The translations under genes were made by a program, and so were the position numbers. Shown here one piece after another: positions 34,562 to 42,673 of a stretch of DNA of 64,000 bases. Numbering within the stretch: the stretch's first letter is position 1; every line of letters starts with the position of its first letter. The notes below the pieces were generated by a model, which saw only the letters and a list, made by a program, of their open reading frames with translations, was not told where the DNA came from and searched no databases. Source of the stretch: DATARH01 sp963778385 (GTDB lineage: Bacteria; Pseudomonadota; Alphaproteobacteria; ATCC43930; CGMCC-115725). The stretch lies in the NCBI GenBank assembly GCA_963778385.1, contig CAVZUA010000002.1:372001-436000 (forward strand), in the 5' to 3' direction.

Positions 34562-35677
34562 ATGAGCCAGATCACCCCGATCCTCATGCCGAAATGGGGC
34601 CTGACGATGACCGAGGGCAAGGTCCTCGGCTGGCTCAAGCACGAGGGCGATACGGTCGCGGCCAGCGACGAGTTGCTGGAGATCGAGACCAGCAAGATCA
34701 CCAACGTCATGGAGGCCGGCGAGAACGGCCTGTTGCGGCGTGTCGTGGCGCCGGAGGGCGCGACCCTGCCGATCGGCGGCCTCCTGGCGGTACTGGCGCC
34801 GGGCGATACGCCGGACGCGGAAATCGATGCATTCGTCGCCGGCTTCATCGCCCCCGAGGTCACCGACGAGAGCGCGGCGGAGAGCGGAGCGCCCGCGCCG
34901 CAAGAGGTCGAGGTCGCGGGAAAGAAGCTGCGCTATCTCGACCTCGGGACCGGCGTCGGCGCGCCGGTCGTGTTTATTCACGGCTTTGGCGCCGACCTCA
35001 ATTCATGGATGTTCAATCAGCCTGCATTGGCCGATCGGCACCGGACGATCGCCTTCGACTTGCCGGGACATGGCGGCTCCGGCAAGGCGGTTGCCGATGC
35101 ACCCGACGCATCGGCTTTTGCCGCCGACCTGCACGGGCTGTTCGCCGCGCTCGGCATCGAACGGGCGCACCTCGTCGGGCATTCGATGGGTGGCGCGATT
35201 GCCTGCCGTTTTGCGATGGACCATCCGCGGCAGGCGGCCAGCCTGACGCTGATCGCCTCCGCCGGGCTCGGACCGGACATCAATGCGACGTTCATCGACG
35301 GCTTCGTCAGGATGGAGCGCCGGCGCGACGCGCAGGATATCCTGAGGCTGCTGGTTCACGACCCCGGCCTCATCAGTCGCCAGATGGTCGAGGACGTGCT
35401 GCGCTACAAGCGGCTCGACGGTGTCGCCGCCGCGCTCTCGACGATTGCCGCGGCATGGTTTGCCGGCGGCCAACAGCGCGAAACCTTCGACCTCGCCACG
35501 CTCGCCATGCCGGTACAGCTCGTCTGGGGCCGCGAGGATCGGATCATCCCGGCCGCCCACGCCGAGGCGCTCTCTGGCAAGCTTCCGGTCCACGTTCTCG
35601 ATAATGCCGGCCATCTACCGCATATGGAAAAAACCGTCGAGGTAAACCGATTGATCGCTCGCTTCGTGGAGGGGTAG
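34562..35677 (+). CDS. acoC: Acetoin dehydrogenase E2-like protein: lipoyl domain fused to alpha/beta hydrolase
   Basis: The 371-residue protein has an N-terminal lipoyl domain (residues 3-80) with the lipoylated lysine in EIETSKITNVMEA, an Ala/Glu/Pro linker (about 98-118), then an alpha/beta-hydrolase fold with FIHGFGADLNSW, the elbow GHSMGG and DNAGHLPHME. This is the AcoC layout: the acyltransferase domain is of hydrolase type rather than the usual E2 catalytic core. The start at 34562 is favoured over the ATG at 34553 because AGGA stands about 9 nt before it. No E3 (dihydrolipoamide dehydrogenase) gene follows, so the complex must borrow one. Confidence 0.9.
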   Translation: MSQITPILMPKWGLTMTEGKVLGWLKHEGDTVAASDELLEIETSKITNVMEAGENGLLRRVVAPEGATLPIGGLLAVLAPGDTPDAEIDAFVAGFIAPEVTDESAAESGAPAPQEVEVAGKKLRYLDLGTGVGAPVVFIHGFGADLNSWMFNQPALADRHRTIAFDLPGHGGSGKAVADAPDASAFAADLHGLFAALGIERAHLVGHSMGGAIACRFAMDHPRQAASLTLIASAGLGPDINATFIDGFVRMERRRDAQDILRLLVHDPGLISRQMVEDVLRYKRLDGVAAALSTIAAAWFAGGQQRETFDLATLAMPVQLVWGREDRIIPAAHAEALSGKLPVHVLDNAGHLPHMEKTVEVNRLIARFVEG

Positions 35678-35719
35678 AGCGCGCGCCATCACCGCGCCGC
35701 GTGCATTCGGAGCCGAGAA

Positions 35720-36034
35720 ATGCTGGAGCTGATTGCAATGGTCGGCGGTCTGGTTCTGCTGTTCTACCTTCCCCATGAAGCCAACAAGGTGCGCAGCGGC
35801 TGGGTGCGCCCAAGGTTCAAGGGTGCGCCGGCGGAGTTTCCGGCGGCTTGCGCCAAATCGCTGAAAACCTTCGGAGCGATCGGGATCGTCCTCGGCTGCG
35901 TCGGCATTGTCTTGGCGCCGCTCGCGCCACAGAAAGGTGAGTGGGTATTCAAGCTGCTCGGCGCGGCGATCTGGTTCGGTGTTGCCGCAGTCGCGTTCCG
36001 GCAACACTCTCGTATCGAACAGCAACCGGCATGA
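35720..36034 (+). CDS. Small membrane protein, unknown function
   Basis: The 104-residue protein has an N-terminal hydrophobic helix (MLELIAMVGGLVLLFYLP) and a hydrophobic pair (AIGIVLGCVGIVLAPLA; WVFKLLGAAIWFGVAAVAF) separated by basic, proline-containing linkers. No known domain is seen. Its TGA overlaps the ATG of the next gene (ATGA at 36031-36034), so the two are cotranslated. It follows the E2 gene by 42 nt and might share its transcript. Confidence 0.65.
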   Translation: MLELIAMVGGLVLLFYLPHEANKVRSGWVRPRFKGAPAEFPAACAKSLKTFGAIGIVLGCVGIVLAPLAPQKGEWVFKLLGAAIWFGVAAVAFRQHSRIEQQPA

Positions 36035-36990
36035 CGGTGATCTCATTCGGCAGCGCATTGCGGTGGGCCATGCTCGCCATATGCTTTCTTGCTGGAGGCG
36101 CCGCCTCGGCCGCCGACTGGGTCGAGCGGCCGTACGATCCGCCGATCGGGAGCCGCTGGACCATCGAGCGCGACCTGTCCACCGAGGAAGACGACAGCGG
36201 TCAAATCTCGAAAAAGACCTTCAACATCACCGCCGAGTTGAAAATCGTCGGCAAGGACGCGACCGGGTTCCAGTTCATCTACGCCCGCCGCGCCAGCGCT
36301 TACAACAACGACGACAAGGGCGAGGAGGCGATGGCGCGCCCGGCGATCGCCGCGCTGCAGGGCATCGAGTATTACGTCACGGCCGATCTCGCCGGCAAGC
36401 CGCTGCGCGTCGACAACCTCGCCGATGTCAAAACCGCCCTCCGCAATCTGATCGACAGCATAAGCGCGAGCAGCAGCAAGGATCCGGCCGTCGCGACTGC
36501 GATGCGTCAGGTGCTCACGCCGATGCTCGATGTCGACGAGAAGAGCGCAGCCGAGCTCTATATGGACCAGTTGCCGACGCTGGCCCTGGCGCAAAACACG
36601 GGCATGAAATTGGGCGAAGCCCGGCGGGACTCCGTCGCGCAGCCCAATCCGATCGGCAAGCTCGTCATCAATCGCGCGTTCACCCTGGACGAAACCAACC
36701 CGGCGGACGGCGAGGCGCGCTACGTCCTCACCGAAAATTACGATCCGGAGGGGATGCGCGCCTTTCAGGCGGAGCTGCTTGAGCGCCTCCGCCGCCAGGG
36801 GGCGGATGTCAGCGAGCCCGAAAAGACCGTCAAACAGCTTGAGATGACGCTCGACAACCGCAGTGTGTTCAAGGTTGTCAATGGGATGACGCGCAACATC
36901 GCGGAAGACTCCACGATGGTCGCCAAGCTGACCAGCACGCGCCGTGTCGTTAAAAGCCAGAAGGTCGTCACGGTCACCGAAGCGCGATAA
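36031..36990 (+). CDS. Exported hypothetical protein
   Basis: The 319-residue protein has a signal peptide (to about residue 28, AICFLAGGAASAADW). The mature part begins ERPYDPPIGSRWTIERDLSTEEDDSGQ and is a mixed alpha/beta domain with a repeated theme of charged strands and a helix-rich middle (residues 130-200). I do not recognise the family; the opening resembles exported proteins that bind or sense ligands on a beta sheet, but that is speculative. It is coupled to the small membrane protein by an ATGA overlap, suggesting an envelope pair. Confidence 0.65.
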   Translation: MTVISFGSALRWAMLAICFLAGGAASAADWVERPYDPPIGSRWTIERDLSTEEDDSGQISKKTFNITAELKIVGKDATGFQFIYARRASAYNNDDKGEEAMARPAIAALQGIEYYVTADLAGKPLRVDNLADVKTALRNLIDSISASSSKDPAVATAMRQVLTPMLDVDEKSAAELYMDQLPTLALAQNTGMKLGEARRDSVAQPNPIGKLVINRAFTLDETNPADGEARYVLTENYDPEGMRAFQAELLERLRRQGADVSEPEKTVKQLEMTLDNRSVFKVVNGMTRNIAEDSTMVAKLTSTRRVVKSQKVVTVTEAR

Positions 36991-37048
36991 CCGCGCCTTC
37001 ACCAATCCTGGCGATAGTGGCAGGCGGCGGCGGTTCGTATTAAAAGGA

Positions 37049-37076
37049 CGCCCGCAAGGTCGAGGACCTTGGGCGG
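37049..37076 (+). other. Hairpin in the hisB leader
   Basis: CGCCCGCAAGGTC and GACCTTGGGCGG pair as a stem with a bulge around a GAG loop, 48 nt before the hisB start. No U-run follows and no histidine-codon leader peptide is evident, so a classical his attenuator is not supported. Confidence 0.35.
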
Positions 37077-37124
37077 CTGTCGCTCGCGGCCTATATGCCC
37101 CACATCGTTGCCAGGAGACTTGCG

Positions 37125-37730
37125 GTGCGCGTCGCGACGGTCGAACGCAACACAAAGGAAACGCGGATCAAGGGCCGCGTCGATCTCGACGGCACCGGCG
37201 CAAGCGAGATCGCGACCGGTATCGGCTTTCTCGACCACATGCTCGACCAGCTCGCGCGCCACAGCCTCATCGACATCAGCCTCGAGGCCAAGGGCGATCT
37301 GCACATCGATTTCCATCACACCACCGAGGACACCGGCTACGTGATCGGCGAGGCGGTGGCGAAGGCGCTGGGCGATCGCGCCGGCATCCAGCGCTACGGC
37401 AGCGCGATGATCCCGATGGACGAGACGCTGACCCGCGTCAGCCTCGACTGCTCGAACCGGCCCTACCTGATCTGGAAGGTCGCTTTCTCGCGCCCCAAAT
37501 TGGGCGAGATGGACACCGAGCTCTTCAAGGAGTGGTTTCAGGCGTTTGCCCAGTCGGCCGGCGTCACGCTGCATGTCGAGAACATCTACGGCGAGAACAA
37601 TCACCATATTGTCGAGTCGTGCTTCAAGGGATTGGCCCGCGCCTTGCGTCAGGCTGTGGAGATCGATCCGCGCCGCGCCGGAGCGGTACCGTCGACCAAG
37701 GGAACGCTGAGCGGCAACCTCAAATGCTGA
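37125..37730 (+). CDS. hisB: Imidazoleglycerol-phosphate dehydratase
   Basis: The 201-residue enzyme has the HisB metal-binding motifs FLDHMLDQLARHS, DFHHTTEDTGYVIGEA and the second copy ENNHHIVESCFKGLARAL. It dehydrates imidazoleglycerol phosphate in histidine synthesis. The start is taken at the GTG at 37125, behind AGGAG at 37113-37117; the ATG at 37095 would add ten residues not seen in the family and has no ribosome site. It leads the his unit, with HisH starting inside its end region (37724). It is monofunctional, without the phosphatase domain of enterobacterial HisB. Confidence 0.96.
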   Translation: MRVATVERNTKETRIKGRVDLDGTGASEIATGIGFLDHMLDQLARHSLIDISLEAKGDLHIDFHHTTEDTGYVIGEAVAKALGDRAGIQRYGSAMIPMDETLTRVSLDCSNRPYLIWKVAFSRPKLGEMDTELFKEWFQAFAQSAGVTLHVENIYGENNHHIVESCFKGLARALRQAVEIDPRRAGAVPSTKGTLSGNLKC

Positions 37731-38365
37731 CGGCCATCATCGATTACGGCTCGGGCAACTTGCGTTCGGCGGCGAAGGCCTTCGAGCACGCCGCCGCCGA
37801 CCTCGCCGGCGACGAGCGCGTGATCGTCACCAGCGACCCCGACGATGCGGCGCACGCCGACCGCATCGTGCTGCCCGGCCAGGGCGCCTTCGCCGAGTGC
37901 CGGCGCGGTCTCGCCGGCGTGCCGGGGCTGGAGGACGCCGTCGGCGAGGCGGTAATGGCACGTGGCCGGCCGTTTTTTGGCATCTGCGTCGGCATGCAGC
38001 TGATGGCCGATCGCGGCCGCGAGTTCGAGGTGGTCGACGGGCTCGGCTGGGTCGGCGGCGAAGTCGTGGCGATCGAGCCAGCCGATCCCAGTTACAAAAT
38101 CCCGCATATGGGCTGGAACGAGCTGGTGCTGCAGCGTTCGCATCCGGTGTTCGACGGTGTCGTGGAAGGTAGCCACACCTATTTCGTCCACAGCTTTCAT
38201 TTCGCCGTGGGCGACGCCGCCGACCTCATCGCCACCGCCGATTATGCGCAACCGCTGACCGCCGCAGTGGGCCGCGACAATATGGTCGGTACGCAGTTTC
38301 ATCCCGAGAAAAGCCAGGCGGCGGGCTTGCGCCTGATCGCGAATTTCCTACGTTGGCGCCCATGA
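37724..38365 (+). CDS. hisH: Imidazole glycerol phosphate synthase, glutamine amidotransferase subunit
   Basis: The 213-residue class I glutaminase has the oxyanion region GQGAFAECR, the catalytic cysteine in FFGICVGMQLM, and the histidine-glutamate pair in GTQFHPEKSQ. It supplies ammonia to HisF. Its ATG lies 7 nt before the end of hisB, so translation is coupled. The stop overlaps the start of the GNAT gene (ATGA at 38362-38365). Confidence 0.96.
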   Translation: MLTAIIDYGSGNLRSAAKAFEHAAADLAGDERVIVTSDPDDAAHADRIVLPGQGAFAECRRGLAGVPGLEDAVGEAVMARGRPFFGICVGMQLMADRGREFEVVDGLGWVGGEVVAIEPADPSYKIPHMGWNELVLQRSHPVFDGVVEGSHTYFVHSFHFAVGDAADLIATADYAQPLTAAVGRDNMVGTQFHPEKSQAAGLRLIANFLRWRP

Positions 38366-38916
38366 GCGATGTTCAGACGGAAGTGAGACCTCGGGCGAAG
38401 GTGACGATCGAGCGCCTGGTCCAATGCTCGGGCACCGATCTCGACGACCTTTGCGAGGCGACCGAAGCCGCGATCAATGAAGGCGGCGGGTTTGGCTGGC
38501 TGAAGCCGCCGCCGCGTCAGGTGCTGGAAAACTACTGGAAGGGTTTGCTGCTGATCCCCGACCGCCGGCTGGTGGTCGGTCGGCTCGACGGGGTCATCGC
38601 CGGTTCGGCACAGCTCTCGAAAGCACCGCGCAACAACGAGGCGCAGCGCTTTTCCGGGACGATCACCGCCGCCTTCGTCGCTCCCTGGGCGCGCGGCCAC
38701 GGTCTAGCGCGCGGTATGATCCTCGAAGTCGAGCGGCTGGCGCGCGACGAGCTGGGCCTTATCGTGATCAATCTCGACCTGCGCGAGACCCAGCGCGCGG
38801 CGATCAGTCTCTACGAAGGCCTCAACTACCGGCGCTGGGGCACCCACCCCGATTACGCCTGGGTCGACGGCAAAATCGTCGCCGGCCACTACTACTGCAA
38901 GCGCCTCGTCGAGTAG
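38362..38916 (+). CDS. GNAT-family N-acetyltransferase inside the his operon
   Basis: The 184-residue protein has the GNAT core: a strand region ITAAFVAPWARGHGLARGMILEVERLARD carrying the acetyl-CoA-binding loop (ARGHGLA, a variant of RxxGxG), then LDLRETQRAAISLYEGLNYRRWG. It is coupled to hisH by an ATGA overlap and is followed by repeat B and hisA, so it is transcribed with the histidine genes. No histidine-pathway role is known for this enzyme; acetylation of a pathway side product or of an unrelated substrate is equally possible. Confidence 0.85.
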   Translation: MSDVQTEVRPRAKVTIERLVQCSGTDLDDLCEATEAAINEGGGFGWLKPPPRQVLENYWKGLLLIPDRRLVVGRLDGVIAGSAQLSKAPRNNEAQRFSGTITAAFVAPWARGHGLARGMILEVERLARDELGLIVINLDLRETQRAAISLYEGLNYRRWGTHPDYAWVDGKIVAGHYYCKRLVE

Positions 38917-38939
38917 GGCTGAGGTCGTCGAGTGCATCA

Positions 38940-39049
38940 CCCCCACCCCAACCCTCCCCCGCCAGCGGGGGAGGGAGTACTCCGTAGCTGGCAGCGACGG
39001 TGCAGCCGCGTCCCCTCCCCCGCCAGCGGGGGAGGGTTGGGGTGGGGGT
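38940..39049. repeat. Palindromic intergenic repeat, family B copy 2
   Basis: Outer arms CCCCCACCCCAACCCTCCCCC and GGGGGAGGGTTGGGGTGGGGG are perfect inverted complements, each carrying an internal GCCAGC hairpin. The element ends 7 nt before the hisA start codon and supplies the G-rich stretch nearest to it. Confidence 0.93.
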
Positions 39050-39056
39050 ATGGGTC

Positions 39057-39791
39057 GTGATCCTCCTCCCGGCCATCGATCTTAAGGATGGCGCCTGTGT
39101 CCGGCTGGTGCGCGGCGAGATGGCGAGCGCAACCCAGTTTAACCGTGACCCGGCGGCGCAAGCGCGCGATTTTGCCGCCGTCGGCTTTACCTGGCTGCAC
39201 GTCGTCGACCTCGACGGCGCTTTCGCCGGCGCCTCGGTCAATGGCGAGGCGGTGCGAGCGATCCGCCACGCCGTGCCGCAGACGATCATCGAGCTCGGCG
39301 GCGGAATCCGCGACCGCGGCGCGATCGACGCCTGGTTCGACCTCGGCATCGACCGCGTCGTGCTTGGGACCGCGGCGCTGCGCGACCCGGCGCTGGTGCG
39401 CATGGCGGCACGCGACAACCCCGACCGCATCGTCGTCGGCATCGACGGGCGCAACGGCAAGGTGGCGGTCGAAGGCTGGGCCGAAACCAGCGAGATCGGC
39501 ATCGTCGAACTGGGCTTGCGGTTCGCCGATGCCGGGGTCGCCGCGATTGTCGTCACAGACATCGCGCGCGACGGTACGCTGCAGGGCATCGACGCCGACG
39601 CAATTGGTGCCTTTGCCAAGGCCGTCGGCGTTCCGGTGATCGCCTCGGGCGGCGTCTCGACGCTGGCCGACATCGCCGCGCTGCGGGCGCATGAAAAGGA
39701 CGGCGTCGCCGGCGCGATTATCGGCCGCGCGCTGTATGACGGCGGTCTCGACGCCAGGGCCGCCCTGGCGCAGGCCGAAAGGCGGCACTGA
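39057..39791 (+). CDS. hisA: Phosphoribosylformimino-5-aminoimidazole carboxamide ribotide isomerase
   Basis: The 244-residue TIM barrel starts (V/M)ILLPAIDLKDGACVRLVRGE, with the catalytic aspartates in PAIDLKDG and VVTDIARDG and the phosphate loops GGGIRDR and ASGGVST. The GTG start at 39057 is used; the frame is open upstream only because it runs through repeat B. No AGGAGG is present: the nearest purine-rich sequence is the GGGGTGGGGG end of the repeat. Its TGA overlaps the hisF ATG (TGATG). Confidence 0.95.
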   Translation: MILLPAIDLKDGACVRLVRGEMASATQFNRDPAAQARDFAAVGFTWLHVVDLDGAFAGASVNGEAVRAIRHAVPQTIIELGGGIRDRGAIDAWFDLGIDRVVLGTAALRDPALVRMAARDNPDRIVVGIDGRNGKVAVEGWAETSEIGIVELGLRFADAGVAAIVVTDIARDGTLQGIDADAIGAFAKAVGVPVIASGGVSTLADIAALRAHEKDGVAGAIIGRALYDGGLDARAALAQAERRH

Positions 39792-40549
39792 TGCTCAAGA
39801 TGCGCGTCATCCCCTGCCTCGACGTCAAGGACGGCCGCGTCGTCAAGGGCGTCAACTTTGTCGACCTGACCGATGCCGGCGACCCGGTCGAGCAGGCGCG
39901 CATCTACGACCGCGAGGGCGCCGATGAATTGTGCTTTCTCGACATCACAGCCAGCCACGAAAACCGCGACACGATCTATGACGTCGTCCGCCGGACCGCC
40001 GAGCAATGCTTTATGCCGCTGACCGTCGGCGGCGGCGTGCGCACGGTCGAGGACATCCGCAAGCTGCTGCTCGCCGGCACCGACAAGGTGTCGATCAACA
40101 CCGCCGCGGTCGCCCGCCCCGAATTCGTCCGCGAGGCGGCCGAGAAATTCGGCAGCCAGTGCATCGTCTGCGCGATCGACGCCAAGCAGGCCGGCGCCGG
40201 CAAATGGGGCGTCTTCACTCACGGCGGGCGCAACCCGACCGGGATCGATGCGGTCGAATGGGCCTGCCGCCTCGCTGATTACGGCGCCGGCGAGATCCTC
40301 CTCACCTCGATGGACCGCGACGGCACCAAATCCGGCTTTGACGTCGCCCTGACCCGCGCTGTCGCCGACGCGGTGCGTGTGCCGGTGATCGCCTCGGGCG
40401 GCGTCGGCACGCTGGATCACATGGTCGAGGGCATTCGCGACGGCCATGCGACCGCGGTGCTCGCCGCCTCGATCTTTCATTTCGGCACGTTCCGCATCGG
40501 CGAGACCAAGGCCCACATGGCCGCCGCCGGCATCCCCGTGCGGATGTGA
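39791..40549 (+). CDS. hisF: Imidazole glycerol phosphate synthase, cyclase subunit
   Basis: The 252-residue TIM barrel has RVIPCLDVKDGRVVKGVNF with the first catalytic aspartate, FLDITASHENRDT, PLTVGGGVRT and LTSMDRDGTKSGFD with the second aspartate. It partners HisH to make IGP and AICAR. Translation is coupled to hisA by TGATG. Repeat E separates it from hisE. Confidence 0.97.
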   Translation: MLKMRVIPCLDVKDGRVVKGVNFVDLTDAGDPVEQARIYDREGADELCFLDITASHENRDTIYDVVRRTAEQCFMPLTVGGGVRTVEDIRKLLLAGTDKVSINTAAVARPEFVREAAEKFGSQCIVCAIDAKQAGAGKWGVFTHGGRNPTGIDAVEWACRLADYGAGEILLTSMDRDGTKSGFDVALTRAVADAVRVPVIASGGVGTLDHMVEGIRDGHATAVLAASIFHFGTFRIGETKAHMAAAGIPVRM

Positions 40550-40564
40550 TGGCCCCTACCGATT

Positions 40565-40643
40565 CGTCATTCCCGCGAAAGCGGGAATCCAGGGCAAGCG
40601 GCGGAGCGACCGCCCCTGGGCTCCCGCCTTCGCGGGAGTGACG
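40565..40643. repeat. Palindromic intergenic repeat, family E
   Basis: The outer arms CGTCATTCCCGCG and CGCGGGAGTGACG are near-perfect inverted complements; inner hairpins include TTCCCGC-GAAA-GCGGGAA and GGGCAAGCGGCGGAGCG with its partner. It lies between hisF and hisE and ends 13 nt before the hisE start. Confidence 0.9.
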
Positions 40644-40656
40644 ACGGGAAGCGGCG

Positions 40657-40986
40657 ATGTCCGACCTGCTTGGCGACGCGCTCGCGCGCCTATGGACGAC
40701 GATCGAGGCGCGGCGCGGCGCCGGTCCCGAGACTTCGTATACCGCGAAACTGCTCGCCGCCGGCCCGGCCGGCGTGGCGCGCAAACTCGGCGAGGAATCG
40801 CTTGAAGCCGTGATTGAGGCGGTAAAGGGTGACTCCGCCGCCCTCACCCGCGAGAGCGCCGATCTGCTCTATCACTTGCTCGTGCTGTGGGCCGCCGCCG
40901 GCCTGACCCCCGAGGCCGTCGCCGCCGAACTCGCGCGGCGCGAGGGCACCTCCGGCATCGAGGAAAAACGAGGCCGGAAAGGCTGA
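40657..40986 (+). CDS. hisE: Phosphoribosyl-ATP pyrophosphatase
   Basis: The 109-residue all-helical protein has TSYTAKLLAAGPAGVARKLGEESLEAVIEAVKGD followed by ESADLLYHLLVLWAAAGL, the MazG-like EExxE and ExxD metal motifs of HisE. It removes pyrophosphate from phosphoribosyl-ATP. GGGAAGCG stands before the ATG. It ends the his unit; repeat A and the convergent mutY gene follow. HisI is not fused and not in the window. Confidence 0.95.
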   Translation: MSDLLGDALARLWTTIEARRGAGPETSYTAKLLAAGPAGVARKLGEESLEAVIEAVKGDSAALTRESADLLYHLLVLWAAAGLTPEAVAAELARREGTSGIEEKRGRKG

Positions 40987-40997
40987 GACACCGCTGC

Positions 40998-41071
40998 GCC
41001 TCACCCTCCCACGGCCTCGCCGCGGGTCCCTCCCTCTCCCCGCTTGCGGGGAGAGGGTTGGGGTGAGGGGC
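40998..41071. repeat. Palindromic intergenic repeat, family A copy 2
   Basis: It shares the GCCTCACCCTCCC and GGGTTGGGGTGAGGGGC ends and the CTCTCCCCGC / GCGGGGAGAG hairpin with the copy at 3408-3487. It lies between convergent hisE and mutY, where a bidirectional stem is well placed to act as a terminator. Confidence 0.88.
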
Positions 41072-41075
41072 AGCC

Positions 41076-42125
41076 TCAACTCAGTATCGACAGTGCGTGC
41101 TTCACGACTTTCTTGGTCAACGTCGGCAGCGCGTAGTCCTTGAACTGATCAGGTAGCGCCCAGATGCCATCGGGCGGCGATTCGGTGTGCGCGGCGACAA
41201 TCGTCAGCTCTAGCGGGAAATGCGTGAACCCGTGCCGCACCGTGCCGGGCAGCGCCGTCCAGTTCGTCGCGGCGGGCGCCGATTCGAGCGCCTCGGCCTG
41301 ATCCCACTCCCGCTCGCGCCACGGCGTCGAGGGCACTTCGATCATCCCGCCGAGCAGCCCCTTTTCCTCGCGCCGGCGCAACAGCACCGCGCCGCCTGGA
41401 CGTGTCAGCCAAAACACCACGCCATAGCGCAGTGGCCGCTCGGGCTTTTCCGCGCGCGCGGGCAAGTCCTCGGCGAACCCGCCGGCGCGCGCGGCGCAAA
41501 CCTCCCGCCACGGGCACAGCACGCAGCGCGGCCGGCGCGGCGTGCAGATCGTCGCGCCGAGATCCATCATCGCCTGGACGAAATCGCCGGCCCGCGCCGA
41601 CGGCACCAGCTCGCGCGCCAGCGCCCGCAGACGCGGCTTGGCCGCCGGCATCGCCTCGCTCACCGCGAACAGCCGCGCGACGACGCGCTCGACATTGCCG
41701 TCGACCGCCGCCTCGCGCCGATCGAAGGCGATCGCCGCGATCGCCGCCGCGGTGTAGTCGCCGATCCCGGGCAGCGCCCGCAAGCCCGCGACATCACGCG
41801 GAAATCGGCCGCCGTGCCGCTCGGCCACGACGCGGGCGCAGGCATGCAGGTTGCGGGCGCGGGCGTAGTAGCCCAGGCCCTGCCACGAATGCAGCACCTC
41901 GTCGAGCGAGGCGGCGGCAAGCGCCGAAATGCTGGGCCAGCGTGCCACGAATCGGTCAAAATAAGGCGCGACGGTGACCACGGTCGTCTGCTGCAGCATG
42001 ATCTCGCTGAGCCAGACGCGGTACGGGTCGGGTCGCACCCCGGGCGGCGCACGCCACGGCAGATCGCGGCGATGGCGGTCATACCAGGCGAGCAGCGCCG
42101 CGGGATCGAGTTGGGAAGACGGCAT
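41076..42125 (-). CDS. mutY: A/G-specific adenine DNA glycosylase
   Basis: The 349-residue protein has the catalytic glutamate in SEIMLQQTTV, the helix-hairpin-helix LPGIGDYTAAAIAAIAF, the aspartate in VDGNVERVVARLF and the iron-sulfur loop C-x6-C-x2-C-x5-C (CTPRRPRCVLCPWREVC). A C-terminal NUDIX-like domain (KPERPLRYGVVFWL ... GTVRHGFTHFPLEL) follows. It removes adenine opposite 8-oxoguanine. The start is at 42125; the predicted alternate start of the divergent gene overlaps this codon. Confidence 0.96.
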   Translation of the reverse strand: MPSSQLDPAALLAWYDRHRRDLPWRAPPGVRPDPYRVWLSEIMLQQTTVVTVAPYFDRFVARWPSISALAAASLDEVLHSWQGLGYYARARNLHACARVVAERHGGRFPRDVAGLRALPGIGDYTAAAIAAIAFDRREAAVDGNVERVVARLFAVSEAMPAAKPRLRALARELVPSARAGDFVQAMMDLGATICTPRRPRCVLCPWREVCAARAGGFAEDLPARAEKPERPLRYGVVFWLTRPGGAVLLRRREEKGLLGGMIEVPSTPWREREWDQAEALESAPAATNWTALPGTVRHGFTHFPLELTIVAAHTESPPDGIWALPDQFKDYALPTLTKKVVKHALSILS

Positions 42126-42171
42126 GAGTGAGACGAATCTATCCGGCACTGGAAGCGGAGGCGAGCGCGGC

Positions 42172-42618
42172 ATGGGATTCCGCGCTGCCGGGGCGAGCGC
42201 GGCGAAAATCGTCGGCCCCATCGTCGCGCAGCATGGCGGCGGGGTTCTGGCGCGGCTCAAATTGCATTGGGCGGCGATCGTCGGACCCGAACTGGCCGCC
42301 GCGACCTGGCCCGAGGCGCTGGCGCGCGGCGGCACGCTGAAACTGCGGGTCGCGCCGGCCAAGGCGCTGGAGGTGCAGCACCGCACGCCGCTCGTCACCG
42401 AGCGCGTCAACCTGTTCTTCGGCCGCACGGCGGTGGCGCGCCTGGCGCTGGTGCAGGGACCGCTGCCGTTGCCCTCCGAGCCGCCTCGGTCGCTCGCCCG
42501 AACGCTGACCGCGAGCGAGTTGGCGGCGCTCGATCGTCAGTTGGCCGCGGTCGAAAGCGCCGAATTGCGCGATGTGCTCGGGCGGCTCGGCCGCCGGATC
42601 ATCGGCGACTTGGAGTGA
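42172..42618 (+). CDS. DUF721 (DciA-like) protein
   Basis: The 148-residue protein has the DUF721 core: FRAAGASAAKIVGPIVAQHGGGVLARLKLHWAAIVGPELAAATWPEAL then GTLKLRVAPAKALEVQHRTPLVTERVNLFFG, with a C-terminal helical tail. DUF721 includes DciA, a replicative-helicase operator in bacteria lacking DnaC. The start at 42172 has GGAGGCG 9 nt upstream; an ATG at 42124 overlaps the mutY start codon on the other strand and is less likely. The order mutY / DUF721 / dsbA / smc is conserved in alphaproteobacteria. Confidence 0.85.
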   Translation: MGFRAAGASAAKIVGPIVAQHGGGVLARLKLHWAAIVGPELAAATWPEALARGGTLKLRVAPAKALEVQHRTPLVTERVNLFFGRTAVARLALVQGPLPLPSEPPRSLARTLTASELAALDRQLAAVESAELRDVLGRLGRRIIGDLE

Positions 42619-42673
42619 TTGCAGCCGCCGGCCGAACTCTCTAACATCAACATCTAGTATGAGGACGCGTGCG

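Noticed and set aside
37049..37124. his attenuator with leader peptide
   Set aside because: The hairpin lacks a U-run and there is no short frame with clustered histidine codons.
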